Shown: positions 6,623-14,649, numbered from the stretch's first letter. The stretch: 22,717 nt of DNA from an uncultured Bacteroidota bacterium (GCA_903881065.1 CAIRRW010000096.1:1-22717), one strand, 5' to 3'. Numbers and translations are program-made. Notes: a model not told the origin generated them from the letters alone.

Positions 6623-9157
6623 ATGAAAAAAGCTACGTTAGTAATTGCCGGTTTATTTGCAATGAGTTCATCATTTGCTCAGAAATCAGTTAGCAAGCAA
6701 GAATCAGGATTTGTGCAGTGTTCCGAGTTTCACGAAACAAGACCTTTAAGAGAAATATTTGAAAACAGCACAGATGAACCAAAAGCTTTTGTTGAAAGTG
6801 AAGTGGAAGACAGAGATGGCAATATACCTCAAAAATTCCCTTTAACAGTTGAGAAAGATGGTCCTGCATATGGCAACGACCCTTCAACAATACAAACTAT
6901 AATGGGAGGATTACAAAACAGAACCCCTCTTCAAAGTTGGGCCGGCCAAGCAGCTACAGGTTTTTATCCATTAGATCCATCTGGTGCTGTAGGACCAAAT
7001 CATTATGTTCAAATGATTAATTCTACAACATTTAAAATTTGGAACAAAACAGGTACAGCTCTGTTAACAGGTACACTAGGGAATTTATGGTCTCCAGTTA
7101 CTGCAAACGCTGGTGACCCAGTTGTTCTATATGACAAGGCTGCCAACCGTTTCTTAATGGCGCAGTTCGGAAACCCAGCAAATATATATATTGCTATTTC
7201 TAAAACAGCTGACCCAACTGGAGCATGGTACACTTATACATTTACATCTCCTGTATTCCCTGATTACTTAAAATTTTCGGTATGGCAAGATGGTTACTAT
7301 ATGTGTTCCAATGCTCAAACACGTGTCTTTGCATTTGAAAGAGCAAAAATGTTGGTGGGAGATGCTACAGCAAAATCAGTATATGCGTCCTATACACAAT
7401 CAGGAACAAGTGGTTTCTTTTGCCCCCTACCTGCAGACGCTGGAGATGGAACTTTACCTGCAACAGGAACAAAACTACCTTTCTTCGCATATACCGACAA
7501 TGCATGGGGAGGCGCTAATACAGATGCTGTGAAAGTTTGGAATACAACAGTTACATGGGGCACAACACCAACAATGACAACAACTTTAAATGCAACTTTA
7601 GCCACAGCCGCTTTTGATGCTTCTTACAGTTCAGCATGGAATGATGTTTCTCAACCAGGAACAACTCAAATGTTAGATGGTATTGGTGGTGTTTGTATGT
7701 TTAGAGCACAATATAAAATATGGAGTACTTATAATTCTGTAGTTTTAAATTGGGCAGTGAAAATTAGTGCTACACAACGAAGTATTAAATGGGTAGAATT
7801 ACGTCAGAACTCATCAGGAGTTTGGTCATTATATCAGGAAGGAATTTATGCGCCTGATGCTAACACTAGATGGATGGGAAGTATTGCAATGGATAATAAT
7901 GGAGGAATTGCATTATGTTATATGAAGTCAAATTCTTCTTCAATTTATCCAGGGTTATATTATACGGGAAGAAAAGCTTGCGATCCGCTAGGAACTATGA
8001 CTATTGCTGAAACACAAGTGGTGGCAGGAACTGCATCTCAAACTGGTGTTAACCGTGATGGTGATTATGCCCAAACAACTCTAGATCCTGATGGTGTAAC
8101 CTTTTGGCATACCGGAATGTTTATGGGAGCAGGTGGTGCTCAAAAAACACAGATATATTCATTTATATTACCACAGTGTGCAGCTACTGCAGCACCCGTA
8201 GCTAATTTCTCCGCTACACAAACAACAATTTGTGCTGGGCAGTCAGTTACATTTACTGATTTAAGTACAAACGTGCCTGCTTCATGGGCATGGACTTTTG
8301 CTGGAGGAACACCAACAACAGCTACTACTCAATATCCTTCTGTAACATTTAGTACTCCGGGAACATATGCTGTAACTCTTACTGCAACAAATTCCTTTGG
8401 AAGCAACACTGTAACTCAAACAAATTATATTACTGTAAATGCTTCGCCAGCTACACCAAATGCAACAAGTAACTCGCCGCTTTGTAATGGCCAAACAATC
8501 AATTTATCTACTGCTACATTAGCAGGTGCTACATATTCTTGGACTGGTCCTGTAGGATTTACTTCTACCTTACAAAACCCTACACGTCCAGCTTCAATTG
8601 CACTAGCTGGTACTTATTCAGTTGTTGTTACAGCAGGTGGTTGCCCTAGCCTTGCAGGAACAGTAACCGTAACAATAAATGCCAACCCCTCTACACCTAC
8701 TATCACAGCTGCAGGCAACACACTTACTTCAAGTTCTACCACAGGAAATCAATGGTATCTTAACGGCACCGCCATTTCAGGTGCTACAGGTGTAACATAC
8801 AATGCAACTCAACCAGGTGTTTATACTGTAAAAGTAACTTCTACTGGATGTACTTCGGCAGCTTCTAATTCAATTACAATAACTGGAATTGAACAATATT
8901 TCCAAGATAATTCATTCTCTATTTATCCTAATCCAAGTAATGGTAAGTTTATAGTTACTTTCCATACTGATACTAAAAAGGCCTACACTTTGAAACTAGT
9001 AAATGATTTAGGTCAATTGATTTATTCAAGAGAATTGAATGACTTTTCAGGAGATTATAATCAACCCATTGACATTTCTTCTTATGGTAAAGGAGTATAT
9101 ATGTTTATTCTTGTTGAAAACAAAAACGAAACCGTTAGAAAGGTTATTGTTTATTAG
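6623..9157 (+). CDS. Secreted T9SS substrate with PKD and Ig-like domains and C-terminal sorting domain
   Basis: An 844-residue exported protein. Residues 1-19 are a signal peptide ending SSSFAQ. A large N-terminal region (about 100-520), rich in Trp, Gly and aromatic strands (SGAVGPNHYVQMIN, DPVVLYDKAANRFLMAQFG), looks like a beta-propeller-type fold, but I cannot name a catalytic family. A PKD domain covers about 526-602, with FTDLSTNVPASWAWTFAGG and a closing YAVTLTATNSFG. Two Ig-like or PKD-like modules cover about 607-690 and 690-755. The final 80 residues are a type A T9SS sorting domain: FSIYPNPSNGKF, then LVNDLGQLIYS, then YGKGVYMFILVENKN and a basic KVIVY end. After secretion the domain is normally cleaved and the protein anchored or released. 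It is monocistronic, flanked by array 1 upstream and a strong hairpin downstream. Confidence 0.88.
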   Translation: MKKATLVIAGLFAMSSSFAQKSVSKQESGFVQCSEFHETRPLREIFENSTDEPKAFVESEVEDRDGNIPQKFPLTVEKDGPAYGNDPSTIQTIMGGLQNRTPLQSWAGQAATGFYPLDPSGAVGPNHYVQMINSTTFKIWNKTGTALLTGTLGNLWSPVTANAGDPVVLYDKAANRFLMAQFGNPANIYIAISKTADPTGAWYTYTFTSPVFPDYLKFSVWQDGYYMCSNAQTRVFAFERAKMLVGDATAKSVYASYTQSGTSGFFCPLPADAGDGTLPATGTKLPFFAYTDNAWGGANTDAVKVWNTTVTWGTTPTMTTTLNATLATAAFDASYSSAWNDVSQPGTTQMLDGIGGVCMFRAQYKIWSTYNSVVLNWAVKISATQRSIKWVELRQNSSGVWSLYQEGIYAPDANTRWMGSIAMDNNGGIALCYMKSNSSSIYPGLYYTGRKACDPLGTMTIAETQVVAGTASQTGVNRDGDYAQTTLDPDGVTFWHTGMFMGAGGAQKTQIYSFILPQCAATAAPVANFSATQTTICAGQSVTFTDLSTNVPASWAWTFAGGTPTTATTQYPSVTFSTPGTYAVTLTATNSFGSNTVTQTNYITVNASPATPNATSNSPLCNGQTINLSTATLAGATYSWTGPVGFTSTLQNPTRPASIALAGTYSVVVTAGGCPSLAGTVTVTINANPSTPTITAAGNTLTSSSTTGNQWYLNGTAISGATGVTYNATQPGVYTVKVTSTGCTSAASNSITITGIEQYFQDNSFSIYPNPSNGKFIVTFHTDTKKAYTLKLVNDLGQLIYSRELNDFSGDYNQPIDISSYGKGVYMFILVENKNETVRKVIVY

Positions 9158-9180
9158 TATTGAGAAGTTAAGTTCTAATA

Positions 9181-9214
9181 AAAAATCCTTACTATATGTA
9201 TAGTGAGGATTTTT
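9181..9214. terminator. Bidirectional hairpin terminator
   Basis: The arms AAAAATCCTTACTATA (9181-9196) and TATAGTGAGGATTTTT (9199-9214) pair over 16 bp with a single G-U wobble, ending in T-runs on both strands. It lies 23 bp after the T9SS substrate stop and 61 bp before the stop of the convergent hydrolase gene, so it can serve both. Confidence 0.85.
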
Positions 9215-9275
9215 TATTTTTAGAGCAAATGTTTCGTCAATCAAATAAATGAATAAAATCAAGCTAAAGCCAATT

Positions 9276-10229
9276 TCATTCAAAGCCAAGGTGTATAAGG
9301 GCATCACCTTGATTGACTACCGGATGCGTGTTGATAGCAACGATAAAACCATTTTGAGCTGCAATTATTTTTTCTTTATGTTCGCCGAATGGGTCCGTAA
9401 TTTCTCCAATAACTTCTCCTTTTGATATTGATACACCGTTTGTTTTTGTACAATGAAACATACCTGATGATCGTGCTCTAATCCATGAAGATTTATTGAT
9501 TAAGGCGGTTGTGTTTTCACGCACCTCTACATCAACCATTTTAAGATGTTTCATTAATCTCAATGTGCCATTAACTGCCTCATTAATATACTGATAATGA
9601 AAACGTGAAGATTCTCCACCTTCAAAAACAAGAACCGGCTTATTACTTTTAGACGCTTCCTTTCTATACGAACCATCCCTCAAAGATGAATTAATTATAT
9701 ACGTTGGTGAGAATTTTTTAGCAAGGTTCAATGAGCTGCTATCTTCAAAAGTACACCTTAGTTGAGGATAATTATTTATTTGCTTTCCTCCAGTATGAAA
9801 ATCAAGACCTAAATCAATTTGTGGAATAATTTCATGAGTTAAATCATAAGCGATCCGGCTTCCGAGAGAACCACTTTTACTGCCAGGGAAACAACGATTC
9901 AAATCTTTTCCATCGGGTAAATCTCTTGTTCCATATAAAAATGCAAATGTATTAATTACTGGAATTGCAACAATACTCCCGCGCAGCGGTTTTCGAACTT
10001 CCTCTCTGGTGATTAATCTTCTAACAATTTCAATCCCATTTGTTTCGTCACCGTGCATTCCCGCCTGCAATAATAAAGTTGGTCCAGGCTTTTTAGAACG
10101 GAATACATAAACTGGAATCTCTATAATTGTTTTGGTTGGCAACTGATACCAATTCAAACTCATTTGAGCAGATTCACCTAGTTTTACTTCCACTTCATTA
10201 ATACGTATTATTTTATTCTGATAGGTCAT
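9276..10229 (-). CDS. Succinylglutamate desuccinylase/aspartoacylase (AstE/AspA) family zinc hydrolase
   Basis: A 317-residue member of the M14-like metallohydrolases that cleave acyl-amino acid or related amide bonds. Zinc ligands are visible in MHGDETNG (His59, Glu62) and in DFHTGG (His near 145). The DLPDGKDLNRCFPG segment carries the substrate-binding Asn-Arg. The C-terminal third (GMFHCTKTNGVSISKGEVIGEI) resembles the beta-rich lid common in this branch. It begins 9 bp after the rimK stop and is the last gene of the rimB-rimK-hydrolase operon. In many bacteria this subfamily accompanies RimK rather than the arginine succinyltransferase pathway, and no ast genes are nearby. I therefore infer a role with glutamylated proteins or peptides, not arginine catabolism. 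The real substrate is unknown. Confidence 0.85.
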   Translation of the reverse strand: MTYQNKIIRINEVEVKLGESAQMSLNWYQLPTKTIIEIPVYVFRSKKPGPTLLLQAGMHGDETNGIEIVRRLITREEVRKPLRGSIVAIPVINTFAFLYGTRDLPDGKDLNRCFPGSKSGSLGSRIAYDLTHEIIPQIDLGLDFHTGGKQINNYPQLRCTFEDSSSLNLAKKFSPTYIINSSLRDGSYRKEASKSNKPVLVFEGGESSRFHYQYINEAVNGTLRLMKHLKMVDVEVRENTTALINKSSWIRARSSGMFHCTKTNGVSISKGEVIGEITDPFGEHKEKIIAAQNGFIVAINTHPVVNQGDALIHLGFE

Positions 10230-10238
10230 TTTGAGAAT

Positions 10239-11126
10239 TTACGGTTCATGATTAAATTCATTTCTTTCAACATACTCAATTATTTTACCCGCAATATCAA
10301 CCCCTGTAGCTCCTTCAATACCTTCCAATCCTGGAGAAGAATTAACTTCCATTACCAAAGGGCCTCTTTCAGACTGAAGCATATCGACACCTGCAATTGC
10401 AAGCCCCAACTTCTTAGCTGATTTAATTGCTGTTTCTCTTTCTTCCTTCGATAATTCAAGCACTGTGGCTGTGCCGCCACGATGCAGATTGCTTCTGAAT
10501 TCGCCGGGAAGTCCTTGCCGTTTCATTGCTCCAACAATTTTACCATCGACCACAAATGCACGAATATCGGCACTTCCAGCTTCTTTAATAAATTCCTGTA
10601 CTAATATATTTGCTTTTAGAGCAAGGAATGATTCGATAACTGATTTAGCAGACTTATGTGTTTCGGCTAATATTACACCTATGCCTTGTGTACCTTCCAA
10701 AAGCTTTATTACAACAGGAGCTCCGCCAACTTGTTCGATAACACTATCTATGTTTTTTGGTGCGGAAGCAAATGCCGTTTTAGGCATTCCTATTCCTGCC
10801 TTTGCTAATAATTGCAAACTTCTTAGTTTATCGCGTGAGCGAACCAAGGCTTGAGATTCGACAGAAGAAAAAACTTTCATCTGCTCAAACTGACGTACAA
10901 CTGCAGCACCATAAAAGGTAACTGATGTACCTATGCGAGGAATTATGGCATCGATATCTTTTACTTCCTTGCCACCAAAAAATATATGAGGATTACTTTT
11001 TTCAATAACCAATACACATTTTAAATGGTCGAGTACAATTACTTCATGGCCTCTCTGTTCGGCAGCTTCTACAAGCCTTCTGGTAGAATAAAGTTTTGGA
11101 CCTCTTGATAAAATTGCTATTCTCAT
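10239..11126 (-). CDS. rimK: RimK-type alpha-L-glutamate ligase
   Basis: An ATP-grasp ligase that in Escherichia coli adds glutamate residues to the C-terminus of ribosomal protein S6. The 295 residues match the family. It begins MRIAILSRGPKLYSTRRLVEAA, has the preATP-grasp PRIG motif, the ATP-binding segment VVIKLLEGTQGIGVILAE, the LVQEFIKEAGSADIRAFVV segment and the metal-binding end VMEVNSSPGLEGIEGATG. All expected ATP-grasp acidic and Asn residues seem present. It is the second gene of the module, 28 bp after the RimB-like gene and 9 bp before the hydrolase gene. The S6 gene is not in this window, so the target is inferred from the family. Confidence 0.94.
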   Translation of the reverse strand: MRIAILSRGPKLYSTRRLVEAAEQRGHEVIVLDHLKCVLVIEKSNPHIFFGGKEVKDIDAIIPRIGTSVTFYGAAVVRQFEQMKVFSSVESQALVRSRDKLRSLQLLAKAGIGMPKTAFASAPKNIDSVIEQVGGAPVVIKLLEGTQGIGVILAETHKSAKSVIESFLALKANILVQEFIKEAGSADIRAFVVDGKIVGAMKRQGLPGEFRSNLHRGGTATVLELSKEERETAIKSAKKLGLAIAGVDMLQSERGPLVMEVNSSPGLEGIEGATGVDIAGKIIEYVERNEFNHEP

Positions 11127-11154
11127 GTTGTTTATCTGTTTTAAAATGTAAGTA

Positions 11155-11616
11155 TTATGATTTAGTTTTTTTATTCTTATTTGAAGGATGAAAAGGAGTA
11201 ATACAGTTTAGTAAAGATATATCAACAATAAATCTATTCTTCAAAAAACGCCTTCCTATCAACACAGGATAACGCATGGTACCTCTATCTGTCAGCGAAA
11301 TTAACGCTTTTATTCGCTTATTGCCAATTCGTATAATTGTTTTTATTATGTATCGATTTTCTACTTCGCCAAACGAATTCTTAATTTCCTTTTGAGAATA
11401 TTCAGTGGCTCTCTGTACTTTTTCATTGTATTCGGGATGAGAAGGATCGAGTAGTTTAAAATATAATGTGCCGTTGTTTTCTCTGATATCATGGCAATGC
11501 AGCACTGAGGTGAGTGCGCCAGTATCAATTTTTGCTTCAATTGAAAACAATCCTAAATCAGGGAAGTCAATTATTTCTCTGCGGCCTATTGTCAATTTTG
11601 TTACTGACTGATTCAT
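11155..11616 (-). CDS. RimB-like retropepsin-fold protease (ATP-dependent zinc protease family)
   Basis: A 153-residue protein with the retropepsin-type active-site motif AKIDTGALTSVLH near residue 35, and the family's second conserved block LTDRGTMRYPVLIGRRFLKNRFIVD near the C-terminus. Proteins of this family were first labelled ATP-dependent zinc proteases. In Pseudomonas, RimB has been reported to act with RimK by trimming glutamate tails on S6. The frame can be extended to a TTG at 11637, but I prefer the ATG at 11616, which begins MNQSVTKLTIGRREIIDFP. It is the promoter-proximal gene of the rimB-rimK-hydrolase operon. The 127 bp upstream contain an imperfect inverted repeat (about 11694-11737) with no T-run and no clear promoter box. 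Confidence 0.82.
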   Translation of the reverse strand: MNQSVTKLTIGRREIIDFPDLGLFSIEAKIDTGALTSVLHCHDIRENNGTLYFKLLDPSHPEYNEKVQRATEYSQKEIKNSFGEVENRYIIKTIIRIGNKRIKALISLTDRGTMRYPVLIGRRFLKNRFIVDISLLNCITPFHPSNKNKKTKS

Positions 11617-11743
11617 CGTTTCTAAATTCAATCGCAAGTTATAAACTTTTAAGTAATGATTTCGGGTTAACTAAAATTATATAGACTTATCTCCCTGCTT
11701 CTCTCATTGAAAAAAGAAGAATGGAGAAGGAGCAGAAAATTGA

Positions 11744-12415
11744 TTACAACGAAACCGCCTTACGTTTTATTCCAATGAGCATAACGGATAGGCTTGCAAT
11801 AATAAATATGTGGGCAATATCAAGATAGGTACAATATTCGTTAATGGAAAGTTTGGCTCCATGAATAATAGCCGTGATAAATAATATTACTATTCCCCAT
11901 GCTATATATTGACTGTCTTTATGTTTTCGCGAATCGATAAAATGAATAATCATTACGGGAATTAATGCTAGGCCGCTATCGATAATTACTACCAGGAAAT
12001 TATGAAATATAAATACCGATATTGAAAAGAGTGTGATTAAGATTAATGAAAACCATTTCCAACTATTTCGGTTTGGTGAATTTTTAAATACAGAATATTG
12101 AGTTGCCTGCTGTGCAGAAAAGGCTGCAAAAATATTAAACAGTTGCATGGGCAGCCAAAGTGAATCATAACCAAAGCCTTGATGAATTGCAAAAAAAGCA
12201 TGGGAACAACTGCCGGTAATGGATGCTAAACTGAGGAATAGATAAAACCAAAGCCAGCTTTTGGTGCTTTGGTCGGGTTTTTTGATTTGTTTTAATTTAA
12301 AAAAGAAATATAAACAGACTATCGCGAGGATAATATCGGTGATAGCGGTAACGGGTTGATGAAGAGCTACTCCGGCAATTGTTATTGTGGTATCAATCTT
12401 TACATAGTCAATCAT
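11744..12415 (-). CDS. Seven-helix integral membrane protein, possibly DUF6962 or CREST-like
   Basis: The 223 residues have seven hydrophobic segments at roughly 22-41, 50-72, 83-102, 116-138, 141-158, 168-186 and 197-217, and no signal peptide. The start PVTAITDIILAIVCLYF resembles Bacteroidota proteins of unknown function labelled DUF6962. Polar residues inside helices recall the CREST superfamily (alkaline ceramidases, PAQR and Per1): Ser and His in ITGSCSHAFFAIHQ (helix 2), Asp in IIDSGLALIP, and two His in IIHGAKLSINEYCTYLDIAH (before and in helix 7). Such His/Asp sets bind zinc in that superfamily. Both assignments are tentative. It is transcribed divergently from the LytS/LytTR pair across array 2, from a promoter that may give a leaderless mRNA. 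Confidence 0.6.
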   Translation of the reverse strand: MIDYVKIDTTITIAGVALHQPVTAITDIILAIVCLYFFFKLKQIKKPDQSTKSWLWFYLFLSLASITGSCSHAFFAIHQGFGYDSLWLPMQLFNIFAAFSAQQATQYSVFKNSPNRNSWKWFSLILITLFSISVFIFHNFLVVIIDSGLALIPVMIIHFIDSRKHKDSQYIAWGIVILFITAIIHGAKLSINEYCTYLDIAHIFIIASLSVMLIGIKRKAVSL

Positions 12416-12419
12416 TGCG

Positions 12420-12427
12420 CAAATGTA
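12420..12427 (-). promoter_or_regulatory. Putative -7 element, almost touching the start codon
   Basis: On the minus strand this reads TACATTTG, a perfect TAnnTTTG match, ending 4 bp before the ATG at 12415. If used, the transcript would begin at or within a few bases of the start codon. No good -33 box was seen. Confidence 0.42.
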
Positions 12428-12492
12428 GTATTTTGTATGTGATGGGAATGCGAAAGTGAATGAAGAATGAGATAAATATTTTTAGAGAACGA

Positions 12493-12723
12493 ATTAACAA
12501 TTGTCGGAAAATCGCTAGCAATTTCTGAAAAGTTGCTAGCAACTTTTGATTTATTGGAAGCAATTATCAAAAAATTGCTAGCAGTTTTAAGATTATTGCT
12601 AGCAACTTTCTAAAAACTGCTAGCGATTTCCCAATTCTTGCTGGCAACTTTCCGATAATTGGGAGCAGTTTTTCAATTCTTACTAGCAACATTTCAATAA
12701 TTGCTAGCAGGAATTAGGCATTT
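12493..12723. repeat. Array 2: ten tandem repeats of exactly 21 bp built on a GCTAGC palindrome
   Basis: The GCTAGC core, or a 1-2 base variant, recurs at 12514, 12535, 12556, 12577, 12598, 12619, 12640, 12661, 12682 and 12703, exactly 21 bp apart with no indel. Variants are GGAAGC at 12556, GCTGGC at 12640, GGGAGC at 12661 and ACTAGC at 12682. A decayed eleventh unit in the same register lies at 12493-12513. Typical flanks are AACTTT to the right and AAAATT or AAAGTT to the left. Bases 12528-12547 form a perfect 20-bp palindrome centred on the core. Outside the core the units vary considerably. The array sits between the divergent seven-helix gene and the LytS kinase, ending about 46 bp before the kinase -7 element. 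It has no sequence relation to array 1 but the same period and unit count. Confidence 0.93.
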
Positions 12724-12769
12724 TACAGTATTTCCATCGATAATATTATTAAAGTAAGGTAAGATATTT

Positions 12770-12777
12770 TACTTTTG
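12770..12777 (+). promoter_or_regulatory. Putative -7 element for the LytS/LytTR operon
   Basis: TACTTTTG is a perfect match to TAnnTTTG, 16 bp before the kinase ATG. It is overlapped by a 7-bp inverted repeat, AAAGTAA (12751-12757) and TTACTTT (12769-12775), that could act as an operator. Confidence 0.5.
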
Positions 12778-12793
12778 AGGGCAACAAAAAGAT

Positions 12794-13837
12794 ATGAAAG
12801 AAGAAAGAGGCTATATATATATACATATAATTGCATGGTTCGCTTTTTTGGCATTACCTATTATTTTTTCTCCAGATATTACCAATTCCGAACTTATTAA
12901 GGAGGCACCTTTTCAAAGAGACTTTATAGGTTATATTATATTAATATTATTCTTTTACCTGCATTTCTATATATTAATTCCTCGCTTCTATTTTAAAAAG
13001 AGATACCTTATATATATAGTAGCATTAATAATTTGTTTTGGAGCGATAACTATTGCACCTAAACTCATAATTAATTTTCTGCAGAATGTTTTTTCCAATT
13101 TTGAAGTTATCCCAAATCGCATTTCACGTTATTCCTTTCATTCCCGACATGAATTACAGCATATAATCAGTCATTACTTTTTTCAGTTTGTAATGGTTAT
13201 TGCAATTTCCTTTTTAATAAAGATATATAATAGATGGGAACAAACCGAAGAAGAGAAGCTTTTAACTGAATTGTCGTACTTAAAATCACAGATGAATCCT
13301 CATTTTCTTTTTAATACATTGAATAGCATTTATTCATTGGCGATACAGGAAAGGGCGAATGTTACTGCTGATTCCATTGTGAAACTTTCGGGGATGATGC
13401 GATATCTGATTAGTGAAACAGATATAGATTTTATTGCACTGGAAAAAGAAATAACCTACATAAGCGATTATATTGATTTACAAAAACTCCGTTTGGAAGA
13501 TACCGTCAACATCTCTTTTAATATTATTGGCGATGTAACAGGAAAGGAAATTGCACCATTTCTACTAATTCATTTTATAGAGAATGCGTTTAAGTTTGGT
13601 GTAAATCCTGAGAAAAAATCAACCATTAACATCAATATTATCATTGAGAAAAATGACCTTACATTAGTTGTCGAGAATAATAAAGTTTATACTACTTTTG
13701 ACAGCACAATAAAAAGTGGCTTGGGAATTGGCAACACAAAAAAAAGATTACAATTGGTTTATCCGTCCAAACACCAATTAATAATTACTGACAAAGATGA
13801 AGAATTTAAAATCTTACTTAAACTAAAATTAAAATGA
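12794..13837 (+). CDS. LytS/YehU-type sensor histidine kinase
   Basis: The 347 residues contain an N-terminal membrane domain with about four helices (roughly 8-26, 45-65, 73-95 and 130-152). A short coiled linker (NRWEQTEEEKLLTELSYLKSQ) follows, then a His_kinase domain of the LytS class. The phosphoacceptor block QMNPHFLFNTLNSIYSLA has His170. The N box is LLIHFIENAFKFG, and the ATP lid glycine motif is GLGIGNTKKRLQLVYP. No extracellular sensor domain is evident, so the stimulus is probably sensed within or near the membrane. The stop overlaps the regulator's start by 4 bp (ATGA), indicating translational coupling. Upstream are a perfect -7 element and the 21-bp array 2. Confidence 0.93.
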   Translation: MKEERGYIYIHIIAWFAFLALPIIFSPDITNSELIKEAPFQRDFIGYIILILFFYLHFYILIPRFYFKKRYLIYIVALIICFGAITIAPKLIINFLQNVFSNFEVIPNRISRYSFHSRHELQHIISHYFFQFVMVIAISFLIKIYNRWEQTEEEKLLTELSYLKSQMNPHFLFNTLNSIYSLAIQERANVTADSIVKLSGMMRYLISETDIDFIALEKEITYISDYIDLQKLRLEDTVNISFNIIGDVTGKEIAPFLLIHFIENAFKFGVNPEKKSTININIIIEKNDLTLVVENNKVYTTFDSTIKSGLGIGNTKKRLQLVYPSKHQLIITDKDEEFKILLKLKLK

Positions 13838-14529
13838 TAACTGCCATCGCCATTGATGATGAACCCCCTGCATTGAAAGTTATTGAAAGCTTTTGCGGGC
13901 AAATAGATACTATTGATTTACAGAAAACGTTCACACAACCAAATGAGGCATTAAAATTTCTTCACAAATTTCCTGTTGACTTGTTGTTTCTCGATGTGCA
14001 AATGCCATCCCTATCAGGTATCGAATTATATAAAATGCTGAAACAGGAAACAATGGTGATTTTTACAACAGCGCATAGCAAGTTTGCTGTAGAAGGTTTT
14101 AATTTGAATGCAGTTGACTACTTGTTAAAACCATTTACATTTGAACGATTTCAGCAGGCTGTTACTAAGGCAACTGATTTTTATAACTATACCCGCCAAT
14201 CGGACAAAACACAGGAGCAGTATTTATTTATAAGAGCCGATTATAAATTAATGAAAGTTAAAATTTCGGATATACTTTATATAGAAGGATTGAACGATTA
14301 TATAAAAATACATATTACAAATCAAAAAACAATTGTAACAAGAATGACGATGAAAACAATTCAGGAAAAATTGCCTTCAAAGGAATTTATTAGAGTTCAT
14401 CGTTCATTTATTGTTCCCTTTTCAAAAATTGATTCTCTTAAAAGTAAATCCATCTTTATTGCAGGCAAAGAAATTCCTATTGGAGGAATTTATGAAGAGA
14501 ACATATTAAAACTGCTTAATAACCAATAA
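13834..14529 (+). CDS. LytTR-family response regulator
   Basis: The 231 residues form a receiver domain plus a LytTR DNA-binding domain. The receiver has the acidic pair Asp8-Asp9 (IAIDDEPPAL), phosphoacceptor Asp54 in LLFLDVQMPSLSG, the conserved Thr in IFTTAHSKFAVEGF and Lys in DYLLKPF. The LytTR domain spans about 133-230 with LFIRADYKLMKVKISDILYIE, LNDYIKIH and FIRVHRSFIVPFSKID. Known LytTR domains bind 9-bp imperfect direct repeats about 12 bp apart in the major groove, that is, a repeat period close to 21 bp. It overlaps the kinase gene by 4 bp. The strictly 21-bp-spaced array 2 lies just upstream of the operon, making autoregulation through it plausible but unproven. Confidence 0.95.
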   Translation: MITAIAIDDEPPALKVIESFCGQIDTIDLQKTFTQPNEALKFLHKFPVDLLFLDVQMPSLSGIELYKMLKQETMVIFTTAHSKFAVEGFNLNAVDYLLKPFTFERFQQAVTKATDFYNYTRQSDKTQEQYLFIRADYKLMKVKISDILYIEGLNDYIKIHITNQKTIVTRMTMKTIQEKLPSKEFIRVHRSFIVPFSKIDSLKSKSIFIAGKEIPIGGIYEENILKLLNNQ

Positions 14530-14649
14530 CCCACTACACTCCTATTTATTACACCATACCGTTCTGAATCAATCATTATTTTAGATAACAATTGCAAGGA
14601 TGATTGTATAAGGCAACCTGCTTTAATCCTTTTTGTTATTTATTAATAT

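Noticed and set aside
11694..11737. Terminator after the seven-helix gene
   Set aside because: The CTGCT...AGCAG inverted repeat is imperfect, and no T-run follows on the minus strand.
14596..14634. Terminator for the LytS/LytTR operon
   Set aside because: AAGGAT and ATCCTT followed by a T-run could pair, but the loop of 24 bases and weak inner stem make it unconvincing.
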